A DNA stretch of 64,000 nt from Spartobacteria bacterium (GCA_003167555.1 PMSN01000009.1:186001-250000), one strand, 5' to 3'. Positions 1 to 9,331 are shown, counted from the first letter of the stretch. The notes: generated by a model from the sequence alone, not told the origin. Program-made: numbers and translations.

Positions 1-796
1 TGAGAACGGGACTCTCGATGGCGCGACCGTTCACAAAAACAAGCTGCTGCGCGCGGGTTTGGCGGCTGACTCCAGCCTGACCGATCAAGCCGCGAATTCG
101 AATTTTTGCCGAAGCAGATTCTTCGACGGCGAGAAGACGCTCGACCAGTTCGTTGCCGTAAAGATCGCGAATGCGTTCGAGCAAGCTCGCGGCCGCCGGA
201 AGTTGAAACGCAACGCGATCGTCCCGGACAAAAACAAACGCGACCTGTGGATGACCGGTCGCTTGCAGATGAAGCTGGTGCTCGATGTTGCGGCTCTCGG
301 TGTTCTCCGAGCGCAGAAATTTCCGGCGTGCCGGCAGATTGTAAAAAAGCGAGCGCACTTCCACTTGCGTGCCCGGCGCTTCGCCGGCGTCGCGCACCGT
401 TTCGATCCGCCCGCCCGCGACGATGATTTCCGTGCCCGCGACCGCGTCAGTCTCGCGCGTGCTCAAGCGAAAGCGCGACACGCTTGCGATGCTCGGCAGC
501 GCTTCGCCCCGGAAGCCGAGGGTCGCGATCGCCGCGAGATCAGCGGCTGTGCGGATTTTGCTTGTGGCGTGGCGTTCGAGAGAAAGAAGCGCGTCGTCGC
601 GGTCCATGCCGCAGCCGTCGTCGACCACGCGGATCAATGAAATCCCGCCGCGCCGGATGATGACTTCGATCTTTCGCGCGCCGGCATCGAGGCTGTTCTC
701 GACCAGCTCTTTCACGACGGAAGCCGGCCGCTCCACGACTTCGCCGGCCGCCACCTGGCTGGCAAGAATCTCGGGCAAAAGGCGGATGCGGCTCAT
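1..796 (-). CDS. mutL: DNA mismatch repair protein MutL, N-terminal part (runs off window)
   Basis: The frame opens at an ATG at 796 and stays open to the left edge, giving about 265 residues of the N-terminal GHKL ATPase half; the C-terminal dimerisation/endonuclease half lies outside. Visible motifs in order are AAGEVVERPASVVKEL (motif I, with the catalytic Glu and the metal-binding Asn shortly after), DDGCGM (motif II), GFRGEALPSIASVSRF (motif III) and FVNGRAI near the edge. MutL couples MutS mismatch recognition to strand incision in the cytoplasm. It is divergent from the Fe-S gene that follows, with about 100 bp between the starts. Identity is secure; only the truncation by the window limits it. 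Confidence 0.95.
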   Translation of the reverse strand, partial: MSRIRLLPEILASQVAAGEVVERPASVVKELVENSLDAGARKIEVIIRRGGISLIRVVDDGCGMDRDDALLSLERHATSKIRTAADLAAIATLGFRGEALPSIASVSRFRLSTRETDAVAGTEIIVAGGRIETVRDAGEAPGTQVEVRSLFYNLPARRKFLRSENTESRNIEHQLHLQATGHPQVAFVFVRDDRVAFQLPAAASLLERIRDLYGNELVERLLAVEESASAKIRIRGLIGQAGVSRQTRAQQLVFVNGRAIESPVL

Positions 797-898
797 TTCA
801 TTTTCAATTTTAGATTTTGGATTTTGGATTGCGAAGGAAATCGCGCCGAGAGCGCCTGGTTTGACTTGACCCAGCCAAGCGATATTTTCGAGCGACCG

Positions 899-1234
899 AT
901 GATCACCGTGACGGATAACGCAGTGCGCCAGCTTCGGACGCTGCTCGAAGCGCAACCGCCGAGCGAGCATAAGGGCCTGCGCGTCCAGATCGCGAAAGGC
1001 GGCTGTTCCGGTTTGCAATATGAGATGTCTCTCGACGCGCAGCGGGCGGGCGATTCCATTGTCGAAAAGGAAGGCGTCGAATTTCTGGTCGATAGCGAGA
1101 GCGCGGATTTTCTGCGCGGGGCGACGCTCGATTACCGCGACGGCCTCACCGGCGCCGGCTTTCATATCGAAAATCCGAATGCTGCCCGGACCTGCGGCTG
1201 CGGCACGTCTTTCGAAGCAGCGCGCCCCGCTTGA
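899..1234 (+). CDS. Iron-sulfur cluster insertion/assembly protein, IscA/ErpA (HesB) family
   Basis: 111 residues, the normal length of A-type Fe-S carriers. The ATG at 899 (MITVTDNAV) is preferred over an upstream in-frame start because family members begin almost exactly here. The three conserved cysteines are present: Cys36 in GGCSGLQYEM, and Cys99 and Cys101 in the C-terminal TCGCGTSF. Such proteins receive a 2Fe-2S or 4Fe-4S cluster from the scaffold and pass it to target enzymes. No isc/suf genes adjoin it, so IscA, SufA and ErpA cannot be told apart. A membrane protein gene follows 32 bp downstream on the same strand and may be co-transcribed. Confidence 0.9.
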   Translation: MITVTDNAVRQLRTLLEAQPPSEHKGLRVQIAKGGCSGLQYEMSLDAQRAGDSIVEKEGVEFLVDSESADFLRGATLDYRDGLTGAGFHIENPNAARTCGCGTSFEAARPA

Positions 1235-1266
1235 AAACGAATCGTTCGCCAAGCGAGCGCGTCTAG

Positions 1267-2859
1267 ATGGCTCGGGATTACATTCGCTACGAGGACGCGT
1301 ACCGGCGGCCGCGGCGCAAGAGCAACCTTTTCGGCTGGTCGGTTACAATTCTGCTCCTGACCGGATTCGCCTTCGCCGCGTGGCTCGGCAGCTTTTATAT
1401 TTTCTGGCAACCGGAGCGGCCCGAGAGCTATCGCATCCTCAAGAAGCTGCACAAAATCGAGCCGAGCAAGCGGTTTGAATTGACCGCGGCGCCCGCGGGC
1501 GAATTCCTCACCGCAAAACAACTCTACGATCGCTACATCGCCATGAGTCCGACCGAGCTGGCGAAAACAAATGCGGAGCTGGTTCGCAATTACATCCGGA
1601 ATTTCCAGCAAGTCCGCGGGCTCGTGCCTTACATCGTCGGGCGTTTCGACATCATGGAAGCACGCGAGCTGACGGCAAACGACGTCTTCACTTCCGGCAT
1701 GGTCACGCTCACGAATGCCGTCGATTACGGCGAATTGGTCATGGAGCATGTCTACCCGTCCGATCCGCAGGCGCTCCCGCTCATGAAGCAAACGCTCGCG
1801 ACCGGCCTGGAAATAAAACTCGAGCGGACGCACGATCTCTCGGCCATCATCCACGCGGAACGATTGTCTGATGGACGCGTGATGATCACGGCAATGCCGC
1901 TGCTCTACGGGCGCTATACGGTGACGCGTGGAAGCGGCACGTTCAGTCTCGAGCCGCCGCTCGATTTGAATCTGGCCGCCGGCTGGCCGCTCTATAAAGA
2001 CTCCGCCCGCATCGCCGCGGAAAAACAATACACCGAATATCGCGACCGCGTTTCGCCGAACAGGCAAAGCACGACGGTCGCCGGCCTCGTTCCCACTCCC
2101 GCGCCTCCCGCGGCAAACGAACTCATTCGCGTGGAACCGGCGGCGCCGATCGAGCCTGTGGCCGTCGCCACTCCGCCGCCGGCCCCGGTGAAGCCGACAG
2201 CGACTCCGAAAGGCGGCAAGCTCGCGAAGAATAAGAAACCAACACCCACGCCGTCGCCTTCGCCGTCGCGTCCGCCAGCGATGGTCGCGCAAAACTCTCC
2301 AGTCCCGCCCCCCGTGGCGCCGCCGCCGGTTTCTCCGCCGCCGGCACCTGTGAAATCTCCGCCGGCGCCAACTCCACTGCCCGTTACGTCGCCGACAGTT
2401 GCCATCGCGGCGACTTCACCGGTCGTCTCGCCAGCGACTTCTGCTTCGCCTTCCGCTCCGGACAATCTACTTGCCTCCACGGCTGGCGGCGGCACGTGGA
2501 AAACTTATCCGCCGGGAAAAATGCCGGTGGGCCGGCTCATCACGCCATCCGATCTCAAGGACCTCGCGGACCGCGGGATCGGCGGCGAGCGCGTTTACTT
2601 GAGAGGACAATTCATCGTCAACTTCACGGAGCCGAATCGCGCCGTCCTCCGGCCGAAAACCGGCCTCACCGATGCGGTTTTAAAACTCGCGCGCGCAAAT
2701 CAATCCATCCGCGTGATCGTGGAATTCCCGGCCGGCTACACTCCGCCGGCCCGCGGCACGACGGTGACACGCGATGAGGCGCGGCCTTACGAGATCACGG
2801 AAGTGCGCAAGGATAGCGACGGCCAGCTCAACGTTTTCGTGCGCGAAATCATGCAATGA
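1267..2859 (+). CDS. Membrane-anchored protein with long proline-rich linker, function unknown
   Basis: 530 residues. A basic N-terminus (RRPRRKS) is followed by one hydrophobic segment at about residues 21-46, which fits an N-in signal anchor. Residues about 50-270 form a folded domain that I do not recognise. Residues about 275-395 are very rich in Pro, Ala, Thr and Ser (PPPVAPPPVSPPPAP type), a likely periplasm-spanning linker. The last about 120 residues (from GGTWKTYPPGKMPVG) form a second globular domain. The layout resembles envelope-spanning proteins in general, but no catalytic motif is evident. A long open frame on the opposite strand is a codon-bias shadow. Probably specific to this lineage. 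Confidence 0.75.
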   Translation: MARDYIRYEDAYRRPRRKSNLFGWSVTILLLTGFAFAAWLGSFYIFWQPERPESYRILKKLHKIEPSKRFELTAAPAGEFLTAKQLYDRYIAMSPTELAKTNAELVRNYIRNFQQVRGLVPYIVGRFDIMEARELTANDVFTSGMVTLTNAVDYGELVMEHVYPSDPQALPLMKQTLATGLEIKLERTHDLSAIIHAERLSDGRVMITAMPLLYGRYTVTRGSGTFSLEPPLDLNLAAGWPLYKDSARIAAEKQYTEYRDRVSPNRQSTTVAGLVPTPAPPAANELIRVEPAAPIEPVAVATPPPAPVKPTATPKGGKLAKNKKPTPTPSPSPSRPPAMVAQNSPVPPPVAPPPVSPPPAPVKSPPAPTPLPVTSPTVAIAATSPVVSPATSASPSAPDNLLASTAGGGTWKTYPPGKMPVGRLITPSDLKDLADRGIGGERVYLRGQFIVNFTEPNRAVLRPKTGLTDAVLKLARANQSIRVIVEFPAGYTPPARGTTVTRDEARPYEITEVRKDSDGQLNVFVREIMQ

Positions 2860-2886
2860 GTTCGACGCAGACGTGCGCCGGCGCGT

Positions 2887-3528
2887 CTAGTTCGGGCTGA
2901 CCGCGGGGCCGCTGCTCGTCTCGATGATCACCTTGTTGTCTTCGATCGTGAACATCGAGATGCCGTATTCATCCGAATACTCCTCGACGTAACTGCGCAC
3001 CGAGCGAGTGCCGAGCAACGCCTTTAAGACTGCTTCGGAAGCGGCGCCGCCAGTCAAGGACACTTGCGTCACTTGAAGATCCTTGGGATTGCGATTTTCC
3101 GCGGGGCGGACCGTGAATTCCCCATTCAGAAAACGCCCGCGGAATCCAACTTTCTCCAGCGGAATACTGACCTGAACGCGCGCGACATTATTCTCAACTG
3201 AAACAAAAGCCTTGCCCCGCGCTTTTCTGCTCCCGGCGATGAGCTGGTTGATCTCGTCGGCGGTCAACTCGAGGCGCGTCGATTGCTTGCTCTTCCCCGC
3301 GGTTTCAAACTCAACCCAGCGCGCCCGGACCGCTTTCTCTTCCGTCTCGGAAACCTGCACCTGCGGAATCTCCCGCGGCGTGGAGGACGTGACGAAATAG
3401 CGAAGGCCGGCGTACATGCCGATGCAGAACGCGGCGATCAGCAGCACGAAGACGCACATGATGAGCAAGCAGCCTTTGCCAAGGCAACCTGTTCTCCGAC
3501 GCGGCGGCGGCTCGATCCAGCTGGTCAT
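2887..3528 (-). CDS. Single-pass membrane protein of unknown function
   Basis: 213 residues starting MTSWIEPPPRRR. The ATG overlaps the stop of the upstream HIT gene by 4 bp (ATGA), which argues for this start over a longer open frame inside the HIT gene. One hydrophobic segment at about residues 21-46 (CLLIMCVFVLLIAAFCIG) places the remaining 165 residues outside the cytoplasm. The C-terminal part contains a stretch (LTADEINQLIAG) like that of small periplasmic beta proteins in which residues are scored against a threshold of free surface, but I recognise no named family. It is the last gene of the fcl-lpxB operon, so an envelope role is likely. Confidence 0.7.
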   Translation of the reverse strand: MTSWIEPPPRRRTGCLGKGCLLIMCVFVLLIAAFCIGMYAGLRYFVTSSTPREIPQVQVSETEEKAVRARWVEFETAGKSKQSTRLELTADEINQLIAGSRKARGKAFVSVENNVARVQVSIPLEKVGFRGRFLNGEFTVRPAENRNPKDLQVTQVSLTGGAASEAVLKALLGTRSVRSYVEEYSDEYGISMFTIEDNKVIIETSSGPAVSPN

Positions 3529-4058
3529 GAGCGGGGAGCTTGTTCGGTCCGCGCCTGGGTCGCGATCAATTTCTCGTAAAGACTGCGCAGACCTTCCGAA
3601 AGCATCCGCGTGCCGGAAAGGACTGGCATGAAATTCGTGTCGCCATTCCAGCGCGGGACGATGTGAAGATGCAAATGATCGGGCACGCCCGCGCCGGCGC
3701 ACGAGCCGAGATTCAAACCGATGTTGAAGCCCTGCGCCTTCATCGTTTCGCGGAGCAATCGCTGAGCGTGCACGACGAGATTCCAAAGCTCGAGGACTTC
3801 ATTGTCGCCTAATGATGAGGCGTCCGCCGTTTTCCGATAAGGCACGGCCATGAGATGACCGACGATGTAGGGATAACGATTCATCATCAGGAACGCGTTC
3901 TTGCGGCGCGTGAGCACGAGATGCGCGGCGTCGTCGCTCGTGCGCGCGGCTTCGGCCAGGAAATCCGGATTCGGTTTTTCCTGCTCGAAATATTCGACAC
4001 GCCACGGACACCAGAGCGCTTCAATTTCTGCCTTCGGGAAACCCATCAGGTCGTTCAA
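3525..4058 (-). CDS. HIT-family hydrolase/phosphorylase (Ap4A type)
   Basis: 177 residues. The histidine triad is intact in DHLHLHIVPRW at about residues 128-138; the middle His is the nucleophile that forms the nucleotidyl intermediate. The extended N-terminus (LWCPWRVEYFEQ) and the NRYPYIVGHLMAVPYRK stretch match the longer HIT subgroup acting on diadenosine polyphosphates rather than the short Hint type. It sits between a glycosyltransferase and a small membrane protein, with a 4-bp overlap to the latter. Substrate is inferred from family only. Confidence 0.88.
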   Translation of the reverse strand: MNDLMGFPKAEIEALWCPWRVEYFEQEKPNPDFLAEAARTSDDAAHLVLTRRKNAFLMMNRYPYIVGHLMAVPYRKTADASSLGDNEVLELWNLVVHAQRLLRETMKAQGFNIGLNLGSCAGAGVPDHLHLHIVPRWNGDTNFMPVLSGTRMLSEGLRSLYEKLIATQARTEQAPRS

Positions 4059-4118
4059 CTTGGAGGCGAGCCTACAAATCGCGGCCGCAATGTCGAGTAG
4101 GCTTTCGCACGATCTGCT

Positions 4119-5597
4119 TCACAACCCGGAGCAGAGCAGAAAAATGTAACGCCTCCCGGAGCCGTCCGCGGCGTCGGACATACCGATCCTCGATGGCGCC
4201 GCTCCCGGGAGACGCGGAAGGAGATCGGGCAATTCATCCTCGGCCACGACCAGACCATCCAGGAATCCCGCCTGCCATTTCACCGCCGCCAGGTCGGGAT
4301 CGAGAAATTCTGTCTGACGAACATACAAGAGCATTCCTTCATCCTTCCCTCCAACCACGCCGTATTGCCAAACGTGACGGGCCGCTTCGTTTCGCACCGC
4401 CTTTCCGAACACGGCTAATGCGTCGCGCTTCTCGCGATACCCGAGAACGATCTTTTGGGCGGAGTAACCGGGCACAAGCAGGCAGACCAGAGCAACCGCG
4501 ATTCCGCAGAAGGCCATCGCCTTCCGTCGAAGGTTTTCCTTTTCTTGAAAAGAGGCGAGTTGCGCGGCAAGCAGCAAACAGAGCGGCGGCACGATCGGAA
4601 AAATCCGATCGACCCGCTTTGACGGGATCAACGACATCACCAGCAAACCGCCGAGGCTCCAGGCGCAAAGCCAGAATGTTTCCGGCGACATCGCGCGCAA
4701 CGAATCCCGAATTCTTAGCTTTTGTCCTCGGAGCGCCAGTGCCGGCAGCAAAATTAGCAGAATGCTCCAAGGCGCGAATCGATGCACCAAATGCGGGAAA
4801 TAAAAATAGAGTGGCTTCGGCTGGTGCATCGCTGCGCTGAATCGCCCGGCGAATTCACGCAGGACGACGTGCCCGTGAAATTTCGGCACGAACCAGATCC
4901 CGCCCATGGACCAGGCCAGGAATACCGTGAACGACGCCAGCCATGGCCACCAGCCGGACCACGCTGTGACCGCGTCACTCGACCGTCGCGCTCGCCATCG
5001 GAAAACCACGAGTCCCGGCAGCAGGAACGCGTAGACGATCGGGCCTTTGATTAGCATGCCCGCAACGAGAAGAAGAAAAAGCGTGACGCGATCTCGTTCG
5101 TTCCAAGTCTCGCGCTTTCGAATTTTCTCCCAGATCAGCCAGCCGATCGCGAACAAGATCAAAGCGAGCGGCATATCCGTTCGCACCAGAGTCGCCAGGC
5201 GCGGCGCAAATAGATTAAAGCCGAAAGCACACGCCGCGAGTAACGCTGGAGCGCGGCCGTAGACCGAGGCGGCTCGCGCTATTAGTCCGAAAAGCGCGAG
5301 CCCTGCGAGAAAAGAAGGAAGCCGCCAGGCCAGTTCCCACGATCGGATAACGAAAAAAATTCCCGCGGAAAACCAGCCGACGAGCGGAGGCTTGGTCGCG
5401 ACCCATCCGTTCGGGGTGTGCTGATAAATCCAGTGTCCCTGCTTCACCATTTCGAAAGAGGTGAAGGCTTGTTTCGCCTGGTCGTAATCATCCAGATGCC
5501 AGGGAAGATTTGAAAGCGCGAACAGAACCACCGCGAGCGCGGCGACAAACCAGAAAACGCTCGCGCGCTCCAGAAAATTTTCCGCCCGGGATTCCAT
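4119..5597 (-). CDS. PMT/ArnT-like membrane glycosyltransferase
   Basis: 492 residues with about ten hydrophobic segments. The first periplasmic loop carries LPWHLDDYDQAKQAF, the acidic pair typical of GT-C enzymes that use polyprenyl-phosphate sugars (GT39/GT83). A KPPLVGWF segment follows, similar to the (T)KPPL motif of ArnT-like proteins. Such enzymes add a sugar to lipid A, glycolipid or protein on the outer face of the inner membrane. The place in an operon with lpxB and fcl makes lipid A or O-glycan decoration a reasonable inference; donor and acceptor cannot be read from the sequence. Confidence 0.85.
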   Translation of the reverse strand: MESRAENFLERASVFWFVAALAVVLFALSNLPWHLDDYDQAKQAFTSFEMVKQGHWIYQHTPNGWVATKPPLVGWFSAGIFFVIRSWELAWRLPSFLAGLALFGLIARAASVYGRAPALLAACAFGFNLFAPRLATLVRTDMPLALILFAIGWLIWEKIRKRETWNERDRVTLFLLLVAGMLIKGPIVYAFLLPGLVVFRWRARRSSDAVTAWSGWWPWLASFTVFLAWSMGGIWFVPKFHGHVVLREFAGRFSAAMHQPKPLYFYFPHLVHRFAPWSILLILLPALALRGQKLRIRDSLRAMSPETFWLCAWSLGGLLVMSLIPSKRVDRIFPIVPPLCLLLAAQLASFQEKENLRRKAMAFCGIAVALVCLLVPGYSAQKIVLGYREKRDALAVFGKAVRNEAARHVWQYGVVGGKDEGMLLYVRQTEFLDPDLAAVKWQAGFLDGLVVAEDELPDLLPRLPGAAPSRIGMSDAADGSGRRYIFLLCSGL

Positions 5598-5613
5598 CGC
5601 GCCAAGCGGCAGA

Positions 5614-6273
5614 TCAATCCCGCCAAAGAACGGCGCGGACCGGCGCCGCGTCGCCGCCGGTGATCTTCAACGGCAACGCCGAGAAATGGTAAACTCCAGC
5701 TGCGACTTCGCTCAAGTCGAGCGACTCCACGATAACGATCTGCGCCGCGGCGAGCGCATGGTGATTGACCAAAATCTTCGCTTCGATCGAATCCACGGAC
5801 GGCAGATCGAGCCCGATCAATTTCACTCGGTGTTCTCGCAGCCAACCGGCAACCTCCGGAGCGATCACCGGTATCCAATCGGGAAAAACTTTCGAACCTT
5901 TCCAAACGCCAGTCTTGAGCAAAAGCCGCTGCGTTTGCGCGATCGCAGCCGCGGATGCTTCCAGATCGGCGACGCGAATTTGTCTGAAGCGATCAGGCTG
6001 ATTTCCCGCGTCCGAGAAAATTCTCGCCAGATCGACCACGACCGCATCGCCGAGGTAAATGTCGAGCGGCATGCGCTCGATCGTCTCCCCGCGCGGATCG
6101 AAATGAAAGGTGGCGTCGGCGTGCGTTCCGTTGTGCACCCCCATGTTGATCGCACCGACGTTCACCGTCGCGCCCTCCGCCATCTTCCATTTCAACTCGA
6201 AGTGAAACGGCGTATCCCCCGGCCAGGGCGCGAGATCGTCGGAGAGTGACCGCGAGATATCGATGATCTGCAT
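5614..6273 (-). CDS. Cyclase-family metal hydrolase, kynurenine formamidase-like
   Basis: 219 residues, close to KynB length. The metal-binding motif HxGTHxDxxxHF is present as HNGTHADATFHF with His47, His51, Asp53 and His57. The N-terminus IIDISRSLSDDLAPWPGD is typical of the family. KynB hydrolyses N-formylkynurenine in tryptophan breakdown, but related cyclases act on other amides and lactones. No other kynurenine-pathway gene is present here. Its ATG shares one base with the stop of lpxB (TGATG), so the two are translationally coupled. Confidence 0.85.
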   Translation of the reverse strand: MQIIDISRSLSDDLAPWPGDTPFHFELKWKMAEGATVNVGAINMGVHNGTHADATFHFDPRGETIERMPLDIYLGDAVVVDLARIFSDAGNQPDRFRQIRVADLEASAAAIAQTQRLLLKTGVWKGSKVFPDWIPVIAPEVAGWLREHRVKLIGLDLPSVDSIEAKILVNHHALAAAQIVIVESLDLSEVAAGVYHFSALPLKITGGDAAPVRAVLWRD

Positions 6274-7424
6274 CAGGTCGTCCGTTTGCTGTTCACGTTC
6301 TGCGTCAATTCGTCGATGATGGTTCGCGCGGCCTTCTCACTCGCGCCGCTTTCACCGAGTTTCGCGATGATCGCGTCGAACTCCAAGATCATCAGATCAC
6401 GAGCTGCGCGGTCACTCAATAACTTCGCGATCGCTTCCGCGATCCGCTCGGAGCGCGCTTTGTACTGGACGAATTCGGGCACGATCTCCCGGCCGGCAAG
6501 CACGTTCGGCATTCCCAAATGTTCTGTTTTTATCACAAGACGGGCGGCGAAATAAGTCAGCCACGATACCTTATAAACGAGCACGAACAGCAGCCGGAAA
6601 TACGCCGCCTCGAGCGTCGCCGTGCCCGAAGCCACCATGCCGGCGGAAGCGCGCTGCATCGTCCCGGCCGCGTCGCCTACCACAATTCGAGCACGCTCGT
6701 TGATCGGTGAATCAGTGAGAATGTTTCGGATTTCCGAGGCGAGCGACTCGGACGCCGCGGCAATTTCAAAATGAATCCCCTCGTTCCGCGCGACGAGTTC
6801 TCGCGCAGCTTCGAGCATGATTGGAAAAATCTTCCGCACCTCGCGAAAGCGGCTGCCGGGGAAAAGCCCTACGAGATTCGGCTGGCGCGCTTCACCGGTG
6901 CGGCGCGCCGCGAGATTTTCGATCATCGGGTGCCCGACGAAAACCGTGCGCAGCCCCGATTGATTGTAGAGCTCTGCTTCGAAGGGAAAGATGCAGAGCA
7001 TCAAGTCGAGATACCGCGCCATTTGCCGGATACGCCCTCGATTCCAGGCCCAGACTTGCGGACTGATGTAATAAATTATCTTGAGATTCGGCGCCCGTCT
7101 CCGCAGCGTGCGCGCGAGCCGTAGATTGAAGCCAGGGTAATCGATCAGGACTACGGCGGCGGGATTCAGGTCGGCGATTTCCCGGAGTGCGTCTCGAAAT
7201 TGTTCCCGGAAATATCCGTAGCGCTTCACGACTTCCCAGAGGCCCACAACTGCCGCGGCGTCAATCCAATTCATGAAACTCCCGCCCGCGATTTCTTTCA
7301 TGCGGGGCCCACCACGGCCAACGAACTCGAGCTCGGGACGCATCTGGCGCAGTGCCTCGAGCAAAGCCGCGCCGTGCTGGTCTCCGCTCGCTTCGCCCGC
7401 GACGAAATAAAGGCGCCTAGACAC
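6273..7424 (-). CDS. lpxB: Lipid-A-disaccharide synthase
   Basis: 383 residues, the usual LpxB length. GT19 signatures are clear: FVAGEASGDQHGAALLEAL at the N-terminus, VLIDYPGFNLRLA, and YYISPQVWAWNRGR. The enzyme joins UDP-2,3-diacylglucosamine and lipid X at the inner membrane. It shows the organism makes lipid A. It overlaps the upstream Gfo/Idh gene by 8 bp and touches the downstream cyclase gene by 1 bp. The other lpx genes are not in the window. Confidence 0.96.
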   Translation of the reverse strand: MSRRLYFVAGEASGDQHGAALLEALRQMRPELEFVGRGGPRMKEIAGGSFMNWIDAAAVVGLWEVVKRYGYFREQFRDALREIADLNPAAVVLIDYPGFNLRLARTLRRRAPNLKIIYYISPQVWAWNRGRIRQMARYLDLMLCIFPFEAELYNQSGLRTVFVGHPMIENLAARRTGEARQPNLVGLFPGSRFREVRKIFPIMLEAARELVARNEGIHFEIAAASESLASEIRNILTDSPINERARIVVGDAAGTMQRASAGMVASGTATLEAAYFRLLFVLVYKVSWLTYFAARLVIKTEHLGMPNVLAGREIVPEFVQYKARSERIAEAIAKLLSDRAARDLMILEFDAIIAKLGESGASEKAARTIIDELTQNVNSKRTT

Positions 7425-8343
7425 GCGGAGCGGAATTGATGCGCTGGGTGATCTCGACGGCGAGCTCGAGCGCGGCGGTCGCTTGAAATCCGGAGACCTT
7501 CGGCGCGCGGCCGGTGGCGGCGCATTCGAGAAAGGAAGCCAACTCGCGTTTGAGCGGTTCCCCGCGCTCGATCGCGACCTCTTCGCGTGTCAGCCCATCC
7601 GCGGTGCGCCGGTACATTTCGCCACTTTGATTCTGATAATCGAGGGAAAGATAAGCGTTCTCCTGAAAGACGCGGATCTTGCGCATCTGCTCGGGGCTGA
7701 TCCGGCTCGAGGTGATGTTCGCGACACAGCCATTTTCGAAACGGAGCCGCGCATTCGCGATGTCTTCGCCGCGGCTCAGAACCGGCACACCCACGGCGTC
7801 GATCGTTTGCACCGGCGACCGGACGAGATGCAAAATAATTTCGAGATCGTGGATCATTAAATCGAGCACGACGCCGATCTCGGTGCTGCGGTTCGGATAA
7901 GGCGAGAGGCGGTGAGCTTCGATGAAGCGTGGATTCGTCAGCCGCTTTTCCAGGGCGCTCAAGACCGGATTGAAGCGCTCGACGTGGCCGACTTGCAGGA
8001 CGAGCCGGCGTTCGGCGGCGAGCGCGGCCAGCTCGCTCGCGTGGGCGGTGTTTTCCGTGATCGGCTTTTCGATGAGGAGATGTTTCCCGCGCGCGAGAAG
8101 GTCTCGCCCGATTTCGAAATGCGTGTTCGTCGGCGTGGCAACGGAAGCGGCATCCACCTTTTCTGCGAATTCTTCGAGTGATGCCGCCGCTACGACGCTC
8201 AATTCATTCGCGATTTCACGCGCTCTCGCGGCGTCCGTGTCGTAAATCGCCGTGAATTGCGCGCCGGAAAGTTCCGCATAAAGGCGGGCATGATTTTTCC
8301 CGATGTGCCCTACCCCGACGACGCCAACGCGAAGCTTGTTCAT
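7417..8343 (-). CDS. Gfo/Idh/MocA-family oxidoreductase adjoining lpxB
   Basis: 308 residues from MNKLRVGVVGVGHIGK; the ATG overlaps the fcl stop by 4 bp. The N-terminal Rossmann motif is GVGHIGKNHARLY; the EKP motif of the family is in LLIEKPITENTAHA, and the C-terminal substrate domain contains VLDLMIHDLEIILHLV. Gfo/Idh members beside lpxB are known in several Gram-negatives; one of them, GnnA, oxidises the 3-OH of UDP-GlcNAc on the way to 3-amino lipid A. That role here is an inference from place, since no GnnB-type aminotransferase is adjacent. Confidence 0.88.
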   Translation of the reverse strand: MNKLRVGVVGVGHIGKNHARLYAELSGAQFTAIYDTDAARAREIANELSVVAAASLEEFAEKVDAASVATPTNTHFEIGRDLLARGKHLLIEKPITENTAHASELAALAAERRLVLQVGHVERFNPVLSALEKRLTNPRFIEAHRLSPYPNRSTEIGVVLDLMIHDLEIILHLVRSPVQTIDAVGVPVLSRGEDIANARLRFENGCVANITSSRISPEQMRKIRVFQENAYLSLDYQNQSGEMYRRTADGLTREEVAIERGEPLKRELASFLECAATGRAPKVSGFQATAALELAVEITQRINSAPRV

Positions 8344-9287
8344 TCCGGCTTCGAGTCCCGTGGCGGATTTTTCAAGAACCACTCGTAGGTCCGGGCAATG
8401 CCGTCCCGCAGAGCGATGGTGTGACGCCAGCCGAGATCGTGCACCTTCGAAACATCCAGAAGTTTACGTGGCGTCCCATCGGGCTTCGTCGTATCCCAAG
8501 CCAGCTCTCCCTTGAATCCGACAACGTCGCAGATCAACTCGGCCAGCTCGCGAATGGAAACGTCTTCGCCGCAACCGACGTTGATGATTTCAGGGCTGTC
8601 GTATCTCTCGAGAAGGAAGAGGCAGGCCGCGGCGAGATCGTCCACGTGAAGAAATTCCCGGCGCGGTTTGCCGGAGCCCCAGACCATCAGCTCCCGCGCG
8701 CCGCTGGTTTTTGCGTCGTGCGCCTTCCGCAGGAGCGCGGGCAAAACGTGCGATGAGAGCAAATCGAAATTGTCGTTAGGCCCGTAGAGATTTGTCGGCA
8801 TCGCCGAGATGAAGTGCGCGCCGTATTCGCGTGCATACGCCTGGCATAGTTTTATCCCGGCGATCTTCGCGATGGCGTAGGCTTCGTTCGTCGGCTCAAG
8901 CGGTCCGGTCAGGAGCGCGGACTCCGGGATGGGTTGCGGCGCGTGTTTCGGGTAGATGCAGGAACTGCCGAGAAACAAAAGTTTGCGGACACCGGCCTCG
9001 TGCGCGGCGCGAATGACGTTGTTCTGGATCTGGATGTTATCGAGCAGGAATTCCACGGGCTGATCATTGTTCGCCTTGATGCCGCCGACTTTCGCGGCCG
9101 CAAAGATCACGATCGCCGGCTTCTCCTGCGCGAAGAAAAGATCGACGGCCGCTTCGCTTCCCAGATCGAGCTGGGAACGGGCGCGCGTCACCAAATGATC
9201 AAACCCGTCCCGCTCCAGCGTGCGCACGAGCGCGCTGCCGACGAGGCCGCGATGGCCCGCCACGAAGATTTTTTCGGATTTTTCCAC
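8340..9287 (-). CDS. fcl: GDP-L-fucose synthase
   Basis: 315 residues, the family's length. The extended SDR features are GHRGLVGSAL (NADP binding), the catalytic LGSSCIYPK region and the YAIAKIAG YxxxK motif. NLYGPNDNFD and SSHVLPALLRK are diagnostic of GDP-4-keto-6-deoxymannose epimerase/reductase. The enzyme makes GDP-L-fucose for surface glycans. The partner gmd gene is not here. First gene of the seven-gene minus-strand operon; the ALDH-like gene starts divergently 44 bp away. Confidence 0.95.
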   Translation of the reverse strand: MEKSEKIFVAGHRGLVGSALVRTLERDGFDHLVTRARSQLDLGSEAAVDLFFAQEKPAIVIFAAAKVGGIKANNDQPVEFLLDNIQIQNNVIRAAHEAGVRKLLFLGSSCIYPKHAPQPIPESALLTGPLEPTNEAYAIAKIAGIKLCQAYAREYGAHFISAMPTNLYGPNDNFDLLSSHVLPALLRKAHDAKTSGARELMVWGSGKPRREFLHVDDLAAACLFLLERYDSPEIINVGCGEDVSIRELAELICDVVGFKGELAWDTTKPDGTPRKLLDVSKVHDLGWRHTIALRDGIARTYEWFLKNPPRDSKPE

Positions 9288-9331
9288 AAGCGCTCGGATG
9301 ACTGCCGTTTAGCATTTTCTTTTTTGCGGCG

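Noticed and set aside
1162-2292. 376-codon minus-strand frame across the proline-rich gene
   Set aside because: Arg/His-rich shadow typical of GC-rich codon bias; the plus frame has a TM anchor and sensible domains.
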